DNA from: Leptospira sp. WS60.C2
GTDB taxonomy: Bacteria > Spirochaetota > Leptospiria > Leptospirales > Leptospiraceae
NCBI RefSeq assembly: GCF_040833955.1
Contig: NZ_CP162133.1
Location: 62,001 to 126,000, forward strand
Direction: 5' to 3'
DNA length: 64,000 nt
A program made the position numbers and the translations under genes. Shown here in pieces: positions 9,619-17,613 of this stretch. The notes under the pieces were generated by a model. That model did not search any database and was not told where the DNA came from. It saw only the letters and a program-made list of their open reading frames with translations. Numbering within the stretch: position 1 is the stretch's first letter; every line of letters starts with the position of its first letter.

Positions 9619-10604
9619 AAATTGATGTTACGAAAATCCTTGTGTAGGGTTAGTTCATCTCGTAAACTGCGCACAAAAATATAAAGTGAGTCAGAAAACA
9701 TTCCGAGTTGAATGATTTCTTCTAATTGGTTTAAACAGGAAAGGATTGATGGTTTGAATTTGTCTTTCTTCTGATCAACAACCATTCGAAAATATGTTCC
9801 TAGGGCCTTAAAGGATCGTTGTAAAGCTTGAAGATAAAAGGTATCATTAAATTTTTTGGATTGGTCAAGATTTCGTTCTTGAAAGTATCTGAGCATACGG
9901 AATCTAAATTCTCGGGGGAGTGGATAATAGGCATCATACAGAATAGATGCTATATCATATTGAGGAACTCCCATTCGTGCATCTTGGTAATCAATAAGCA
10001 CATATTCAAAATTAGGTGATCTAAGTAAGTTTCGACAATGAAAATCTCTGTGCGTGAAAACATTGATCGGATATTTATCTAAGTAGGCAACTGTCTCTTC
10101 TATAAAAGCATTTGCTTCCGTTGTAAGTGAAGTTCGAATTTGGAATTGTTCTTTAAAAGATAAAAATTTTTCGATGGTTAAATTTGTTTCAAAACTTAGT
10201 TTTCCTGTATCGAACTTTCTGTTTTTTACAAAACTAGGTGGTTCAAGTGATTGTAATTTTAAGATCAAATCGATTAATTTTGGAAACTGATGTTGGTATT
10301 CCGAAAGTTGATAAGAGCTATAATCCAACTTCCCTTCGAATGACATACAGATGATCCCAAGGGATTCCTTGTATTCGAAAATTCTAGGAACAAGAATCCC
10401 ATTTACACTTAGAAATTCACTCAATTGGATAAAGTCATGGTTGATGGTTCCATCGATACAGACGACTTCTTCTTTTTGTTGGTATGTAGTGATATGGAAG
10501 TATCGCCGACTCGACGCTTCTTCTTGCAGCGGCGTTATGATACAATCTTTACCATAACGAGTATAAATATAATCTAGTTGTGATTCGTTGATTCCAGAAA
10601 GCAC
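9615..10604 (-). CDS. AmgK-like anomeric sugar kinase (APH family)
   Basis: A 329-residue aminoglycoside-phosphotransferase-fold kinase. The catalytic loop reads FTHRDFHCRNLL and the metal-binding segment VLIDYQDARMGVPQYDIASI; the LIDYQDA...YD form is typical of AmgK, which phosphorylates N-acetylmuramic acid or N-acetylglucosamine at C1 during peptidoglycan recycling. It starts with GTG at 10604 and overlaps the nucleotidyltransferase by 4 bp. The histidine kinase gene ends 8 bp upstream on the same strand. True aminoglycoside resistance is unlikely given the partner. Substrate is inferred. Confidence 0.72.
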   Translation of the reverse strand: MLSGINESQLDYIYTRYGKDCIITPLQEEASSRRYFHITTYQQKEEVVCIDGTINHDFIQLSEFLSVNGILVPRIFEYKESLGIICMSFEGKLDYSSYQLSEYQHQFPKLIDLILKLQSLEPPSFVKNRKFDTGKLSFETNLTIEKFLSFKEQFQIRTSLTTEANAFIEETVAYLDKYPINVFTHRDFHCRNLLRSPNFEYVLIDYQDARMGVPQYDIASILYDAYYPLPREFRFRMLRYFQERNLDQSKKFNDTFYLQALQRSFKALGTYFRMVVDQKKDKFKPSILSCLNQLEEIIQLGMFSDSLYIFVRSLRDELTLHKDFRNINL

Positions 10605-10612
10605 GTTAGCAA

Positions 10613-12130
10613 CTAGATTTCGGAAGCCTTAGGAAAAATAAAATGAAATTTGGATCCTTTTCCAGGTAAAGATTCAATTTCCAATTGGATTTCAAAATGA
10701 TCCAGAATCTGTTTTACAACAAACATTCCAAGCCCAGTACCTTTTCCGAGTTCTTTCGTCGTAAAATATGGTTCGTATATTTTTTCTAAGGTTTCCGGGG
10801 ACATACCTTCACCATCATCTGAAATGATTAGGTGGCCCTTTTGATCTTCTAAGTAAGATTTAATTTCGATGGTTCCAATATTGTTTGTCGCATCAGCTGC
10901 ATTTAATAAAATATTGGAAAGAAGTAATGCGAACTGATCCGAATTCATTCGAATTGGAATGTTTCCTTCCGTTTGGTTTCTTTTGATCTGACAGTATTTC
11001 AATTTTGACGTTTCTTTGAAAACTTGTAATACTGACTCAATTTCTGAATTAAGATTGAGAATTTCCGTCTTTTCCATGTTTGGTTTTACAGACTTTCCCA
11101 ATTGTAAAAGGTTGGACGTCAGAGCTCTTAGTTTTTCCGTTTGGTTGAGTGTTACTTTTAACGCACGATCTTTAAGCATTAAATCAGCATTTTCGCGTGA
11201 TGCCATTTCCACAAACCCTTGGATCGCAGTTAATGAGTTATTGATTTCGTGCCCAATACTTGCGGCAACAATCGACAAAAATGCTCTTCTTTCTGAGTGT
11301 ATGAGTTGTTCCACCATTACTTTCTTTTGAGTGACATCACGAATTACACCTGTGTAATAAGAATCTCCATCCAAACTATAAGAACATATCGCAATATCGG
11401 CAATGAATGTCGATGAATCTGATCTTTGCAGTGTAACATCTGATAGTTGTAAAGTTGATTTGTTGGGTTCCTGGCTCAAGACATGGGATACTTGATCCAT
11501 ATATTTCTGCATTTTATTTTCAGTGAAGAGAATACGAACATTTTGCCCAATGATATCAAGTGGGGAATGATATCGAAACATATCAAAGCTAGCTTTATTT
11601 GCGGATACAATCACAAGTTTGTTATTGATTGTGATGACGGCATCTGATGTTGCATTTAAGATAGCAGCATTTTGTCTATTTAAATCTAAATTTTGAGTGC
11701 GTAGAGCCTTTTCTAATTTTTCTGACAACATCAGTTTTTCTAAATCAGAATCTTTTTGGTTTTTTACTTCTAAGGCTCGTTTGACAACAGATAACAGTTG
11801 AGTTCGATCAACTGGTTTTGAGATATATTCATATGCATGATAACGAATAGCAGCTTCTGCAGATGATAAGTTTGGATTTCCTGTAATTAGGATGACAGGG
11901 AGATTTATATTTTTTTCGGCAACAAACTTAGTAAAGTCGATACCCGACATGCCAGACATTAAAATATCTGAAATCACAAGAGAAAATAATTCTCCTGATT
12001 CAATTCTTTTGATTGCGTCGGATGCTGAATCTGAAAGTTCAATTTGGTATCCTTCTCGTGATAATACACGTTTTAAAGCGATACGAATGTCTTCTTCATC
12101 ATCGATAATTAAAATTTTATCCATTTTCAT
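10613..12130 (-). CDS. Hybrid sensor: REC-PAS-histidine kinase
   Basis: A 505-residue two-component protein with the order receiver, PAS, HisKA, HATPase. The receiver starts ILIIDDEEDIRIAL with acceptor aspartate in LVISDILMSGMSG. The PAS region lies near residues 150-265, the phosphorylatable histidine is in ASIGHEINNSLTAIQG, and the ATP lid is ISDDGEGMSPET plus GKGTGLGMFVVKQI. There is no transmembrane segment, so it is cytoplasmic. The start overlaps the upstream kinase gene by 14 bp; the pair is probably a phosphorelay in which the upstream kinase phosphorylates this receiver. Output is unknown because no DNA-binding domain is present. Confidence 0.9.
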   Translation of the reverse strand: MKMDKILIIDDEEDIRIALKRVLSREGYQIELSDSASDAIKRIESGELFSLVISDILMSGMSGIDFTKFVAEKNINLPVILITGNPNLSSAEAAIRYHAYEYISKPVDRTQLLSVVKRALEVKNQKDSDLEKLMLSEKLEKALRTQNLDLNRQNAAILNATSDAVITINNKLVIVSANKASFDMFRYHSPLDIIGQNVRILFTENKMQKYMDQVSHVLSQEPNKSTLQLSDVTLQRSDSSTFIADIAICSYSLDGDSYYTGVIRDVTQKKVMVEQLIHSERRAFLSIVAASIGHEINNSLTAIQGFVEMASRENADLMLKDRALKVTLNQTEKLRALTSNLLQLGKSVKPNMEKTEILNLNSEIESVLQVFKETSKLKYCQIKRNQTEGNIPIRMNSDQFALLLSNILLNAADATNNIGTIEIKSYLEDQKGHLIISDDGEGMSPETLEKIYEPYFTTKELGKGTGLGMFVVKQILDHFEIQLEIESLPGKGSKFHFIFPKASEI

Positions 12131-13910
12131 CCGTATGAGCAGGAAGAAAGATTTCTACCTTTGTTCCTACCCCTTTCTTTGTTTTGATATAAATTTCACC
12201 GCCATGTTCGGCGATAATTTTTTTAGAAATTGAAAGACCCAATCCAGTTCCTTGTTTGTTACGCCTAGTGGTGAACAAGGGTAAAAATACTTTTTCCAAG
12301 GTGTCATCATCGATGCCTGGCCCGTTGTCCTCGACAGAAAATACCACCCAGTCCTTTGTTTGACTCCGAACAAAATCAATTCCCAACTCAATTTTTGGAT
12401 TCTCTTTAGGTTTTTCCATTTCGGAAAGTGCATTGATTGAATTTACTACACAATTGATCAGGACTTGCTCAATTTCTTGCCAACGTACGAAAATTCCAGG
12501 TAGATTTGGCCCTGCATGTCGTGTGAACAGAATGTTTTTTTTACGACAACTAACCTCAACTAATTCGCTTGTTCTTACTAAGATATAATAAGGCGAAACA
12601 AAATCTCTGTTCGGACTTTCCATTCTTCCCAAATCAAGTAATGCTTTTACTAAATCTCGAATTCTTAAATTGGCAGATTCGATTTTTTTAAGAATGTTTC
12701 TTCTTTCAATGGGGTCTGTTTCATCCACTGCGATTAAATCATCCAAATAGAGAAGTGCACTTTGAAGTGGATTGTTAATCTCATGAGCAAGTCCAGCAGC
12801 AATTTCACCGATACTAGCAAATTTCATGGATTCAATGAGTTGTCGATCGAGTCGTTTGGCATCAGTAATATCAGAAAAAACCAACATAACTTTTTTATCA
12901 TTTGGATTAAGTCTTCTGACAGGGATAAATTTGATTTCAAATGTTTTTTCTTCACCTAAAAGAGAATACTCAAATTCAGCTCTTTGTGTTGTTTGTGTTT
13001 GAATGCAAATTTGTAAAACATCGGTTAGTTTTGTTTTGAGTTCAATATCAAAATAATGAAAAATATTTTCTCCGACTTCAAACGCGAGTAATTGAAATAA
13101 TAAGAATTTAAAGATAGGTGCAACTTCCAATATGATTGCTTCTTGGTTTACAATTACAAATCCATTATTAATCGTTGCGAAAAATGTTCTTAATTTGTCT
13201 TCACCATATTTAATTGTGTTCTCAGCATTTTGAATTGTAGATAAATCTAACAATAGTATGTTGATTTCATAAGTGTTGGGGAGTACGGTTGGAATTAAAA
13301 AACTCTGCAATTGGAATTTTTGTTTTTCTCCAAAACCTGACTGAATTTCTAAATTGTATTTTGTGTTTTGTTTTACTAATTCCGATCGAATCTGTTCGGG
13401 AAGTGATAGAATTTCAAAAATAGATTTTTTTCTAATTTGATCCAAGGTAAACGAAAAAAAATCTAAAAATCTAGTATTGGCATAATGGATATATCCATAT
13501 AAATCAATTTTTAAGAATGGTATTTCCAATGCATCGTGATTCATTGCCAATCCATTTTGTATTTTGGATTTCCATTCAAAATAAATGACATAGAGTTCTG
13601 GATTTGATTCGAAGTATTCGGATAAGGAATAGAAGTGAACGATTGCTGGGATTTTTTCCCCATCATTACGAACGAGATTAATGGGAAATTTTGTATTTTG
13701 ATTTTGTTTTTCGTTTAAGAGCGACATGAATTGGGAAGAATCATCGATGATCGATTCGATTCGAGATGGAATAGAAACAATTGTACCTAATTGTTCATTT
13801 AGTTCCTCGTGGCAAAATAGAATATTCTGGGATTTAAGATCGACGAAAAGGAAAGGATTCGAGGAATAGGAGAGTAGCCGCGATAATTTAAGAATTTTAG
13901 TTTCTAACAT
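12117..13910 (-). CDS. PAS-domain sensor histidine kinase
   Basis: A 597-residue soluble kinase with two or three PAS-like segments (about residues 5-115, 120-230 and 235-355), then HisKA with AAGLAHEINNPLQSALL and a HATPase domain (SVEDNGPGIDDDT, then QGTGLGLSISKKI). No membrane span is evident. It overlaps the REC-PAS kinase downstream, which suggests a joint phosphorelay. Its ATG is only one base from the ATG of the divergent alpha/beta hydrolase gene, so transcripts for the two must start inside each other's coding sequence or be leaderless. Confidence 0.9.
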   Translation of the reverse strand: MLETKILKLSRLLSYSSNPFLFVDLKSQNILFCHEELNEQLGTIVSIPSRIESIIDDSSQFMSLLNEKQNQNTKFPINLVRNDGEKIPAIVHFYSLSEYFESNPELYVIYFEWKSKIQNGLAMNHDALEIPFLKIDLYGYIHYANTRFLDFFSFTLDQIRKKSIFEILSLPEQIRSELVKQNTKYNLEIQSGFGEKQKFQLQSFLIPTVLPNTYEINILLLDLSTIQNAENTIKYGEDKLRTFFATINNGFVIVNQEAIILEVAPIFKFLLFQLLAFEVGENIFHYFDIELKTKLTDVLQICIQTQTTQRAEFEYSLLGEEKTFEIKFIPVRRLNPNDKKVMLVFSDITDAKRLDRQLIESMKFASIGEIAAGLAHEINNPLQSALLYLDDLIAVDETDPIERRNILKKIESANLRIRDLVKALLDLGRMESPNRDFVSPYYILVRTSELVEVSCRKKNILFTRHAGPNLPGIFVRWQEIEQVLINCVVNSINALSEMEKPKENPKIELGIDFVRSQTKDWVVFSVEDNGPGIDDDTLEKVFLPLFTTRRNKQGTGLGLSISKKIIAEHGGEIYIKTKKGVGTKVEIFLPAHTDENG

Positions 13911-13911
13911 T

Positions 13912-14781
13912 ATGATTAAACTTTTTTACCGAAGCCTTTATCGAAATTATCAGTCCCAGAGACGTAAATCAATGAAAAATATGGGTGGAATTCCTGCTTA
14001 TGTCAACATGGGAGGCCATCGAATTTTTTACTGGAAGTTTGGTTCAGGACATAAAAAGCCTATTGTTTTTTTTCATGGGTTACTCGACGAAAGTTTTGGC
14101 TTTCGAAGAGTCGTAAAAGAACTGTTAAATGATGGTTTCCCTCTTTATGTTTTTGATTTGCCTGGTTATGGAAGAAGTAAATTACCCCAAGTAAAATACC
14201 TTTATCAAATAGATGTTTGGGCTGACCTACTTTTGGAGTGTTTAGAAAAATTAAATTTAAACCATGTTTGTTTAGTCGGCCATTCTATGGGTGGACTTAT
14301 CTCCCAACATTTGGTGCTCCATGATCGAAACAAACGCGTGGAAAAATTAATTTTACTCGCTCCTGGTGGTATTGCTCACCCTGAAAGGGAAAAGATGAGA
14401 AAGATTCTTTTTCCGAAAACAGAAAAACAAGTGGTATTACTTCTTCGTTATCTATATGGGGAGGAGTTTCCAGAACCTGGTTATTTATTTCGTCATACAT
14501 TGGTTACCATTTGGAATGACAAACCAAATGAATATTTACAAGAGAATACTCTCAGAAGAGAAGATGAAATTTTTTTTGGATCTAAGATGAAGGAAATTAA
14601 AATTCCTACTTTGATTCTGGCTGGTGCCGAGGATGAAATCACTCCACCCTTTATGATGGAGCAAATGAAATCTTATATAAAAAAAAGTAAACTAGTTTGG
14701 ATTCCGAAAATTAGACACGCCATTCATTTGGAAAAACCAGATGTGGTGGCTAAGAATATTAGAGAATTCTATAATTCTTAA
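13912..14781 (+). CDS. Alpha/beta hydrolase
   Basis: A 289-residue hydrolase with a full catalytic set: nucleophile elbow GHSMGG, acid in LAGAEDEITPP and histidine in RHAIHLEKPD; the oxyanion segment is FFHGLLDES. It probably cleaves a small ester or amide; substrate unknown. The ATG at 13912 lies one base from the divergent kinase start and lacks a ribosome binding site. An ATG at 13972, with AGAGACG in front, is a plausible alternative. The stop abuts the convergent ferredoxin stop with no spacer. Confidence 0.85.
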   Translation: MIKLFYRSLYRNYQSQRRKSMKNMGGIPAYVNMGGHRIFYWKFGSGHKKPIVFFHGLLDESFGFRRVVKELLNDGFPLYVFDLPGYGRSKLPQVKYLYQIDVWADLLLECLEKLNLNHVCLVGHSMGGLISQHLVLHDRNKRVEKLILLAPGGIAHPEREKMRKILFPKTEKQVVLLLRYLYGEEFPEPGYLFRHTLVTIWNDKPNEYLQENTLRREDEIFFGSKMKEIKIPTLILAGAEDEITPPFMMEQMKSYIKKSKLVWIPKIRHAIHLEKPDVVAKNIREFYNS

Positions 14782-15015
14782 TTATTCTCCATCATCGCCA
14801 ATGGCATCCACTGGGCACATTGCCATCGCTGCTTTTGCTTGTTTTTCCTCAGAAGCATTTGTCGGTTGTTTTTTGAAAAATATGTGCGTTTCGTCCGCAT
14901 TGTATTGTAGAAGGTCAGGCGCCTCTTTGATGCAATCGTTACAGGGAACACAAGTCTGGTCGACATAGTATTTTCCTGGTACATTCTCTAGTTGTTTGAT
15001 ACTTTTATCTGCCAT
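14782..15015 (-). CDS. Single-cluster [4Fe-4S] ferredoxin
   Basis: A 77-residue acidic protein with the cysteine pattern C-x2-C-x2-C (TCVPCNDCIKEAP) and a distant CP motif (MAMCPVDAIGDDGE). Together these give the four ligands for one [4Fe-4S] cluster, as in short monocluster ferredoxins. It would be a soluble electron carrier; its redox partner is not encoded nearby. The ATG at 15015 gives the family-length N-terminus. It is convergent with the hydrolase, with zero spacing. Confidence 0.88.
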   Translation of the reverse strand: MADKSIKQLENVPGKYYVDQTCVPCNDCIKEAPDLLQYNADETHIFFKKQPTNASEEKQAKAAMAMCPVDAIGDDGE

Positions 15016-15064
15016 ACTGTATTTTTACTTTTTAACAGACCCCCCCTTATAAAATAAAGCATAT

Positions 15065-15430
15065 ATGACGAAAAAGAACATCCTCATTGTCGAGGATGAA
15101 CCATTTCTGGGGCTGAATATCAAACAGAAAATCGAATCATTTGGTTTTCATGTGATCGCCGTTGTACCCTCGGGTGATGAAGCATTCCAGATCGTCTCTG
15201 AAAAAGTCCCAGATCTCATTCTGATGGATATCAATTTGGAAGGTTCTCTTGATGGGATCGAGACTGCCGAATCTCTTCGGGATCAGTTTTCTGTACCAGT
15301 TCTGTTTTTAACAGGATTTCTAGACGAAATATCTAGACATCGAATCGACCAAAACCCTTCTTACGCGTATTTAATGAAACCTTTTTCCACAGACCAACTG
15401 AAAGAAGCAGTTTCAGGTTTTATGGCTTAG
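15065..15430 (+). CDS. Stand-alone CheY-like response regulator
   Basis: A 121-residue single receiver domain. It begins ILIVEDEPFLGLNI, has the acceptor aspartate in LILMDINLEGSLDG, the switch residue in VLFLTGF and the lysine in AYLMKPFST. The DINLxGxxDG signature is common in receivers that follow PAS kinases. No output domain is fused, so it acts by protein contact or as a phosphate relay. No kinase gene is adjacent. Its stop overlaps the convergent tlyA gene by 4 bp. Confidence 0.9.
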   Translation: MTKKNILIVEDEPFLGLNIKQKIESFGFHVIAVVPSGDEAFQIVSEKVPDLILMDINLEGSLDGIETAESLRDQFSVPVLFLTGFLDEISRHRIDQNPSYAYLMKPFSTDQLKEAVSGFMA

Positions 15431-16200
15431 TTTTTTTCGTACCGTTCCCAAAGAATCAGAAATTCACGATTTCCATCTGCTCCTTGGATGGGAGATTCTG
15501 TGAGTCCTAAAAATCGAATTCTAGGATCATGTTGTTTGATTTTATGCCATACCTTTCTAATCGTATAACCAATATCATGTGAATTGATTAGTATACCTTT
15601 TTCCAATTTGGAAGGATGTACTTCAAATTGTGGTTTAAAAAGAGTAATCCCTTTCCAACCGATTTCCGGGTATTTCTGAAACAATGGCAGTAAGAATTCA
15701 AAAACTGCAATTAACGATATAAAACTTAAATCCATTGTAATCCAAGCCGGATTGGAAAGAGGTTCTATTGGTAATTTGGGCAATTCTTTTAAATGGGTAC
15801 GATCAAAAACAGTAACCTTTGGATCATTTGCAATTTTTTGTGCTAATTGTCCATATCCTACGTCCACTGCATACACTTGAGAGGCACCTTTTTCAAGTAA
15901 CACTTGGCAGAAACCTCCCGTGGAAGCACCCAAATCCAGACATGATTTTCCATTCACAGAGATATTTTTCCAATGATTAAATGCTCCGAGAAGTTTGTAA
16001 GCTCCACGCGATACATAGGTTTTGATTTTTTCTTTGGTACGAACTTTGTCTTTTGGTGAGACGAGGGTTCCTACTTTCGAAACGATGATATCATTGATAA
16101 GGACAGATCCAGAAAGAATTAAGGATTGGGCAAATTTGAGATCTTTCGCATAACCTTCGCGAACGAGAAATGCATCGAGTCTAATTTTTTCTTTCTGCAA
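15427..16200 (-). CDS. tlyA: TlyA family rRNA 2'-O-methyltransferase
   Basis: A 257-residue protein with an N-terminal S4 RNA-binding domain (IRLDAFLVREGYAKDLKFAQ to about residue 65) and an FtsJ-like SAM methyltransferase domain. The SAM loop is CLDLGASTGGFCQVLL, then VYAVDVGYGQL, and the catalytic region is ITMDLSFIS. TlyA proteins methylate cytidine 2'-O positions in rRNA; some members were first named haemolysins. The start overlaps the prenyl synthase stop by 20 bp, so the two are translationally linked. Confidence 0.9.
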   Translation of the reverse strand: MQKEKIRLDAFLVREGYAKDLKFAQSLILSGSVLINDIIVSKVGTLVSPKDKVRTKEKIKTYVSRGAYKLLGAFNHWKNISVNGKSCLDLGASTGGFCQVLLEKGASQVYAVDVGYGQLAQKIANDPKVTVFDRTHLKELPKLPIEPLSNPAWITMDLSFISLIAVFEFLLPLFQKYPEIGWKGITLFKPQFEVHPSKLEKGILINSHDIGYTIRKVWHKIKQHDPRIRFLGLTESPIQGADGNREFLILWERYEKN

Positions 16201-17104
16201 TGTATTTAGGTAATCCTAAAAAGAATTCGTTTTTCAGAGAAGGGAGTTGGGTTGCAAGGTCAATGGCTTTGTCTACAGATTCAGTTCTGAGGGTTTTTGC
16301 TTTGTCCATTCCAAACAAACTAGGATAAGTCAATTTCCCTGCTTTTGCATCTTTTCCTGGGGTTTTTCCAAGTTCTTCTAAATTTCCTTCTACATCGAGG
16401 ATATCATCTGTGATTTGAAACAAAAGACCAATCTCTTTCGCATACCTTGAAAGTAATGTCTCCCGTTCTTTCCAATCGGAACGTAATCGATTGCCTAATA
16501 GAAAAGAGGATTCAATCAGTGCTCCTGTTTTCTTTTCATGTATGGATCGGAGTTTTACTTCTTGGTTTGTGGCGCTTGGATTTTTTTCTTCTTCAATGTC
16601 TTCCATCTGCCCAAGGATCATTCCAGTCATCCCGGCACCTTGGTGTAAAATTCGGATCATGTCACGAATCAAAAGTCCATCAGCAGGTTCCATCATAGAC
16701 AATAAATAGAAACTGAGTGAATTGAGAGTGTCTCCTGCAAGGATTGCTGTTGCTTCATCAAATTGTTTGTGGCAGGTAGGTTTTCCACGACGAGTGTCAT
16801 CATCGTCCATGGCAGGTAGGTCATCATGGATAAGAGAATATGTATGTATGCATTCGACAGCAAAGGATGCTAGAAAGATGGAATGGTCTTTCAAAGAAGA
16901 AACGTTCTTCGGTAAATCATTTGGATCAAAAAAAGAATTGAGAACAAAGATAGGTCTGACTCTTTTCCCTCCTGCCTGTAAACTATACAAACAAGCTTCC
17001 GTTATGCGAGTTTTTGGAGAAAAGAGAGTTTGTGTATATGATTCAAAAAAAGAATCAAAAAGATGTTTGGAGTTGTGTAAGATGTCTAAGAAGGATTTTG
17101 ACAC
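16181..17104 (-). CDS. Polyprenyl diphosphate synthase (IspA-like)
   Basis: A 307-residue trans-prenyltransferase of the FPP/GGPP synthase group. Substrate binding is shown by GGKRVRPI, the first aspartate-rich motif DDLPAMDDDDTRRG with the two-residue bacterial insertion, and the second motif FQITDDILDVEG. It condenses IPP with allylic diphosphates for quinone or undecaprenol supply. The start is GTG at 17104; a hairpin lies 10 bp upstream and ndk ends about 53 bp upstream on the same strand. Product chain length is not certain, though size fits C15-C20. Confidence 0.88.
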   Translation of the reverse strand: MSKSFLDILHNSKHLFDSFFESYTQTLFSPKTRITEACLYSLQAGGKRVRPIFVLNSFFDPNDLPKNVSSLKDHSIFLASFAVECIHTYSLIHDDLPAMDDDDTRRGKPTCHKQFDEATAILAGDTLNSLSFYLLSMMEPADGLLIRDMIRILHQGAGMTGMILGQMEDIEEEKNPSATNQEVKLRSIHEKKTGALIESSFLLGNRLRSDWKERETLLSRYAKEIGLLFQITDDILDVEGNLEELGKTPGKDAKAGKLTYPSLFGMDKAKTLRTESVDKAIDLATQLPSLKNEFFLGLPKYIAERKN

Positions 17105-17113
17105 GACTGAGTT

Positions 17114-17141
17114 AGACTGGCTCTTTTGTTAGAACCAGTCT
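17114..17141. other. Intergenic hairpin before the prenyl synthase
   Basis: Perfect 7-bp arms AGACTGG and CCAGTCT with a 14-base loop that can pair further. On the plus strand the right arm is followed by a T-rich run, but the flanking genes are on the minus strand, where no T-run follows. It is therefore not a standard terminator for ndk and could be an RNA stem in the leader of the prenyl synthase. Confidence 0.5.
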
Positions 17142-17157
17142 TTTCTTGAAAGTAAGC

Positions 17158-17571
17158 TTAGTTAAGCTCATATCCTTTGAAGAAAAACGCAATTTCTTGT
17201 AATGCGTTTGCGACAGAGTCAGAGCCGTGAACCGCATTTGCTTCTTTACTTTCAGCAAAAAGTGCACGGATGGTTCCTGCTTTTGCTTCTTTAGGATCTG
17301 TTGCTCCGATCACTTCTCTCCAATGAGCAACGGCGTTTTCACGCTCTAGCGCACAAGCAACGATCGGACCAGATGCCATATATGTGCAAAGGTCGTTGTA
17401 AAATGGACGAGCCGCATGGACTGCATAGAATTGTTTTGCGTCTTCAAGGCTGAGTTTTAGGAATTTCATTCCTAGGATTTTAAATCCTTCTTTTTCGATT
17501 CTTTGAAGGATGTCACCGATGTGTTTATTTTTCACTGCATCGGGTTTAAGCATGATAAAAGTTCTTTCCAT
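17158..17571 (-). CDS. ndk: Nucleoside diphosphate kinase
   Basis: A 137-residue enzyme that transfers phosphate between NTPs and NDPs. The N-terminal [12 protein letters not shown] and the active-site histidine motif NAVHGSDS are both present, and length matches the bacterial family. It lies 42 bp downstream of the antiporter gene and upstream of the prenyl synthase, all on the minus strand. Cytoplasmic. Nothing unusual is seen in it. Confidence 0.96.
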   Translation of the reverse strand: MERTFIMLKPDAVKNKHIGDILQRIEKEGFKILGMKFLKLSLEDAKQFYAVHAARPFYNDLCTYMASGPIVACALERENAVAHWREVIGATDPKEAKAGTIRALFAESKEANAVHGSDSVANALQEIAFFFKGYELN

Positions 17572-17613
17572 ATCTCCAGTTGCTTGGAGAAACCGAAAAA
17601 AGCAATCGAATCT

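Noticed and set aside
17114..17141. Rho-independent terminator for ndk
   Set aside because: The T-run follows the hairpin only on the plus strand, whereas ndk and its neighbour are on the minus strand.
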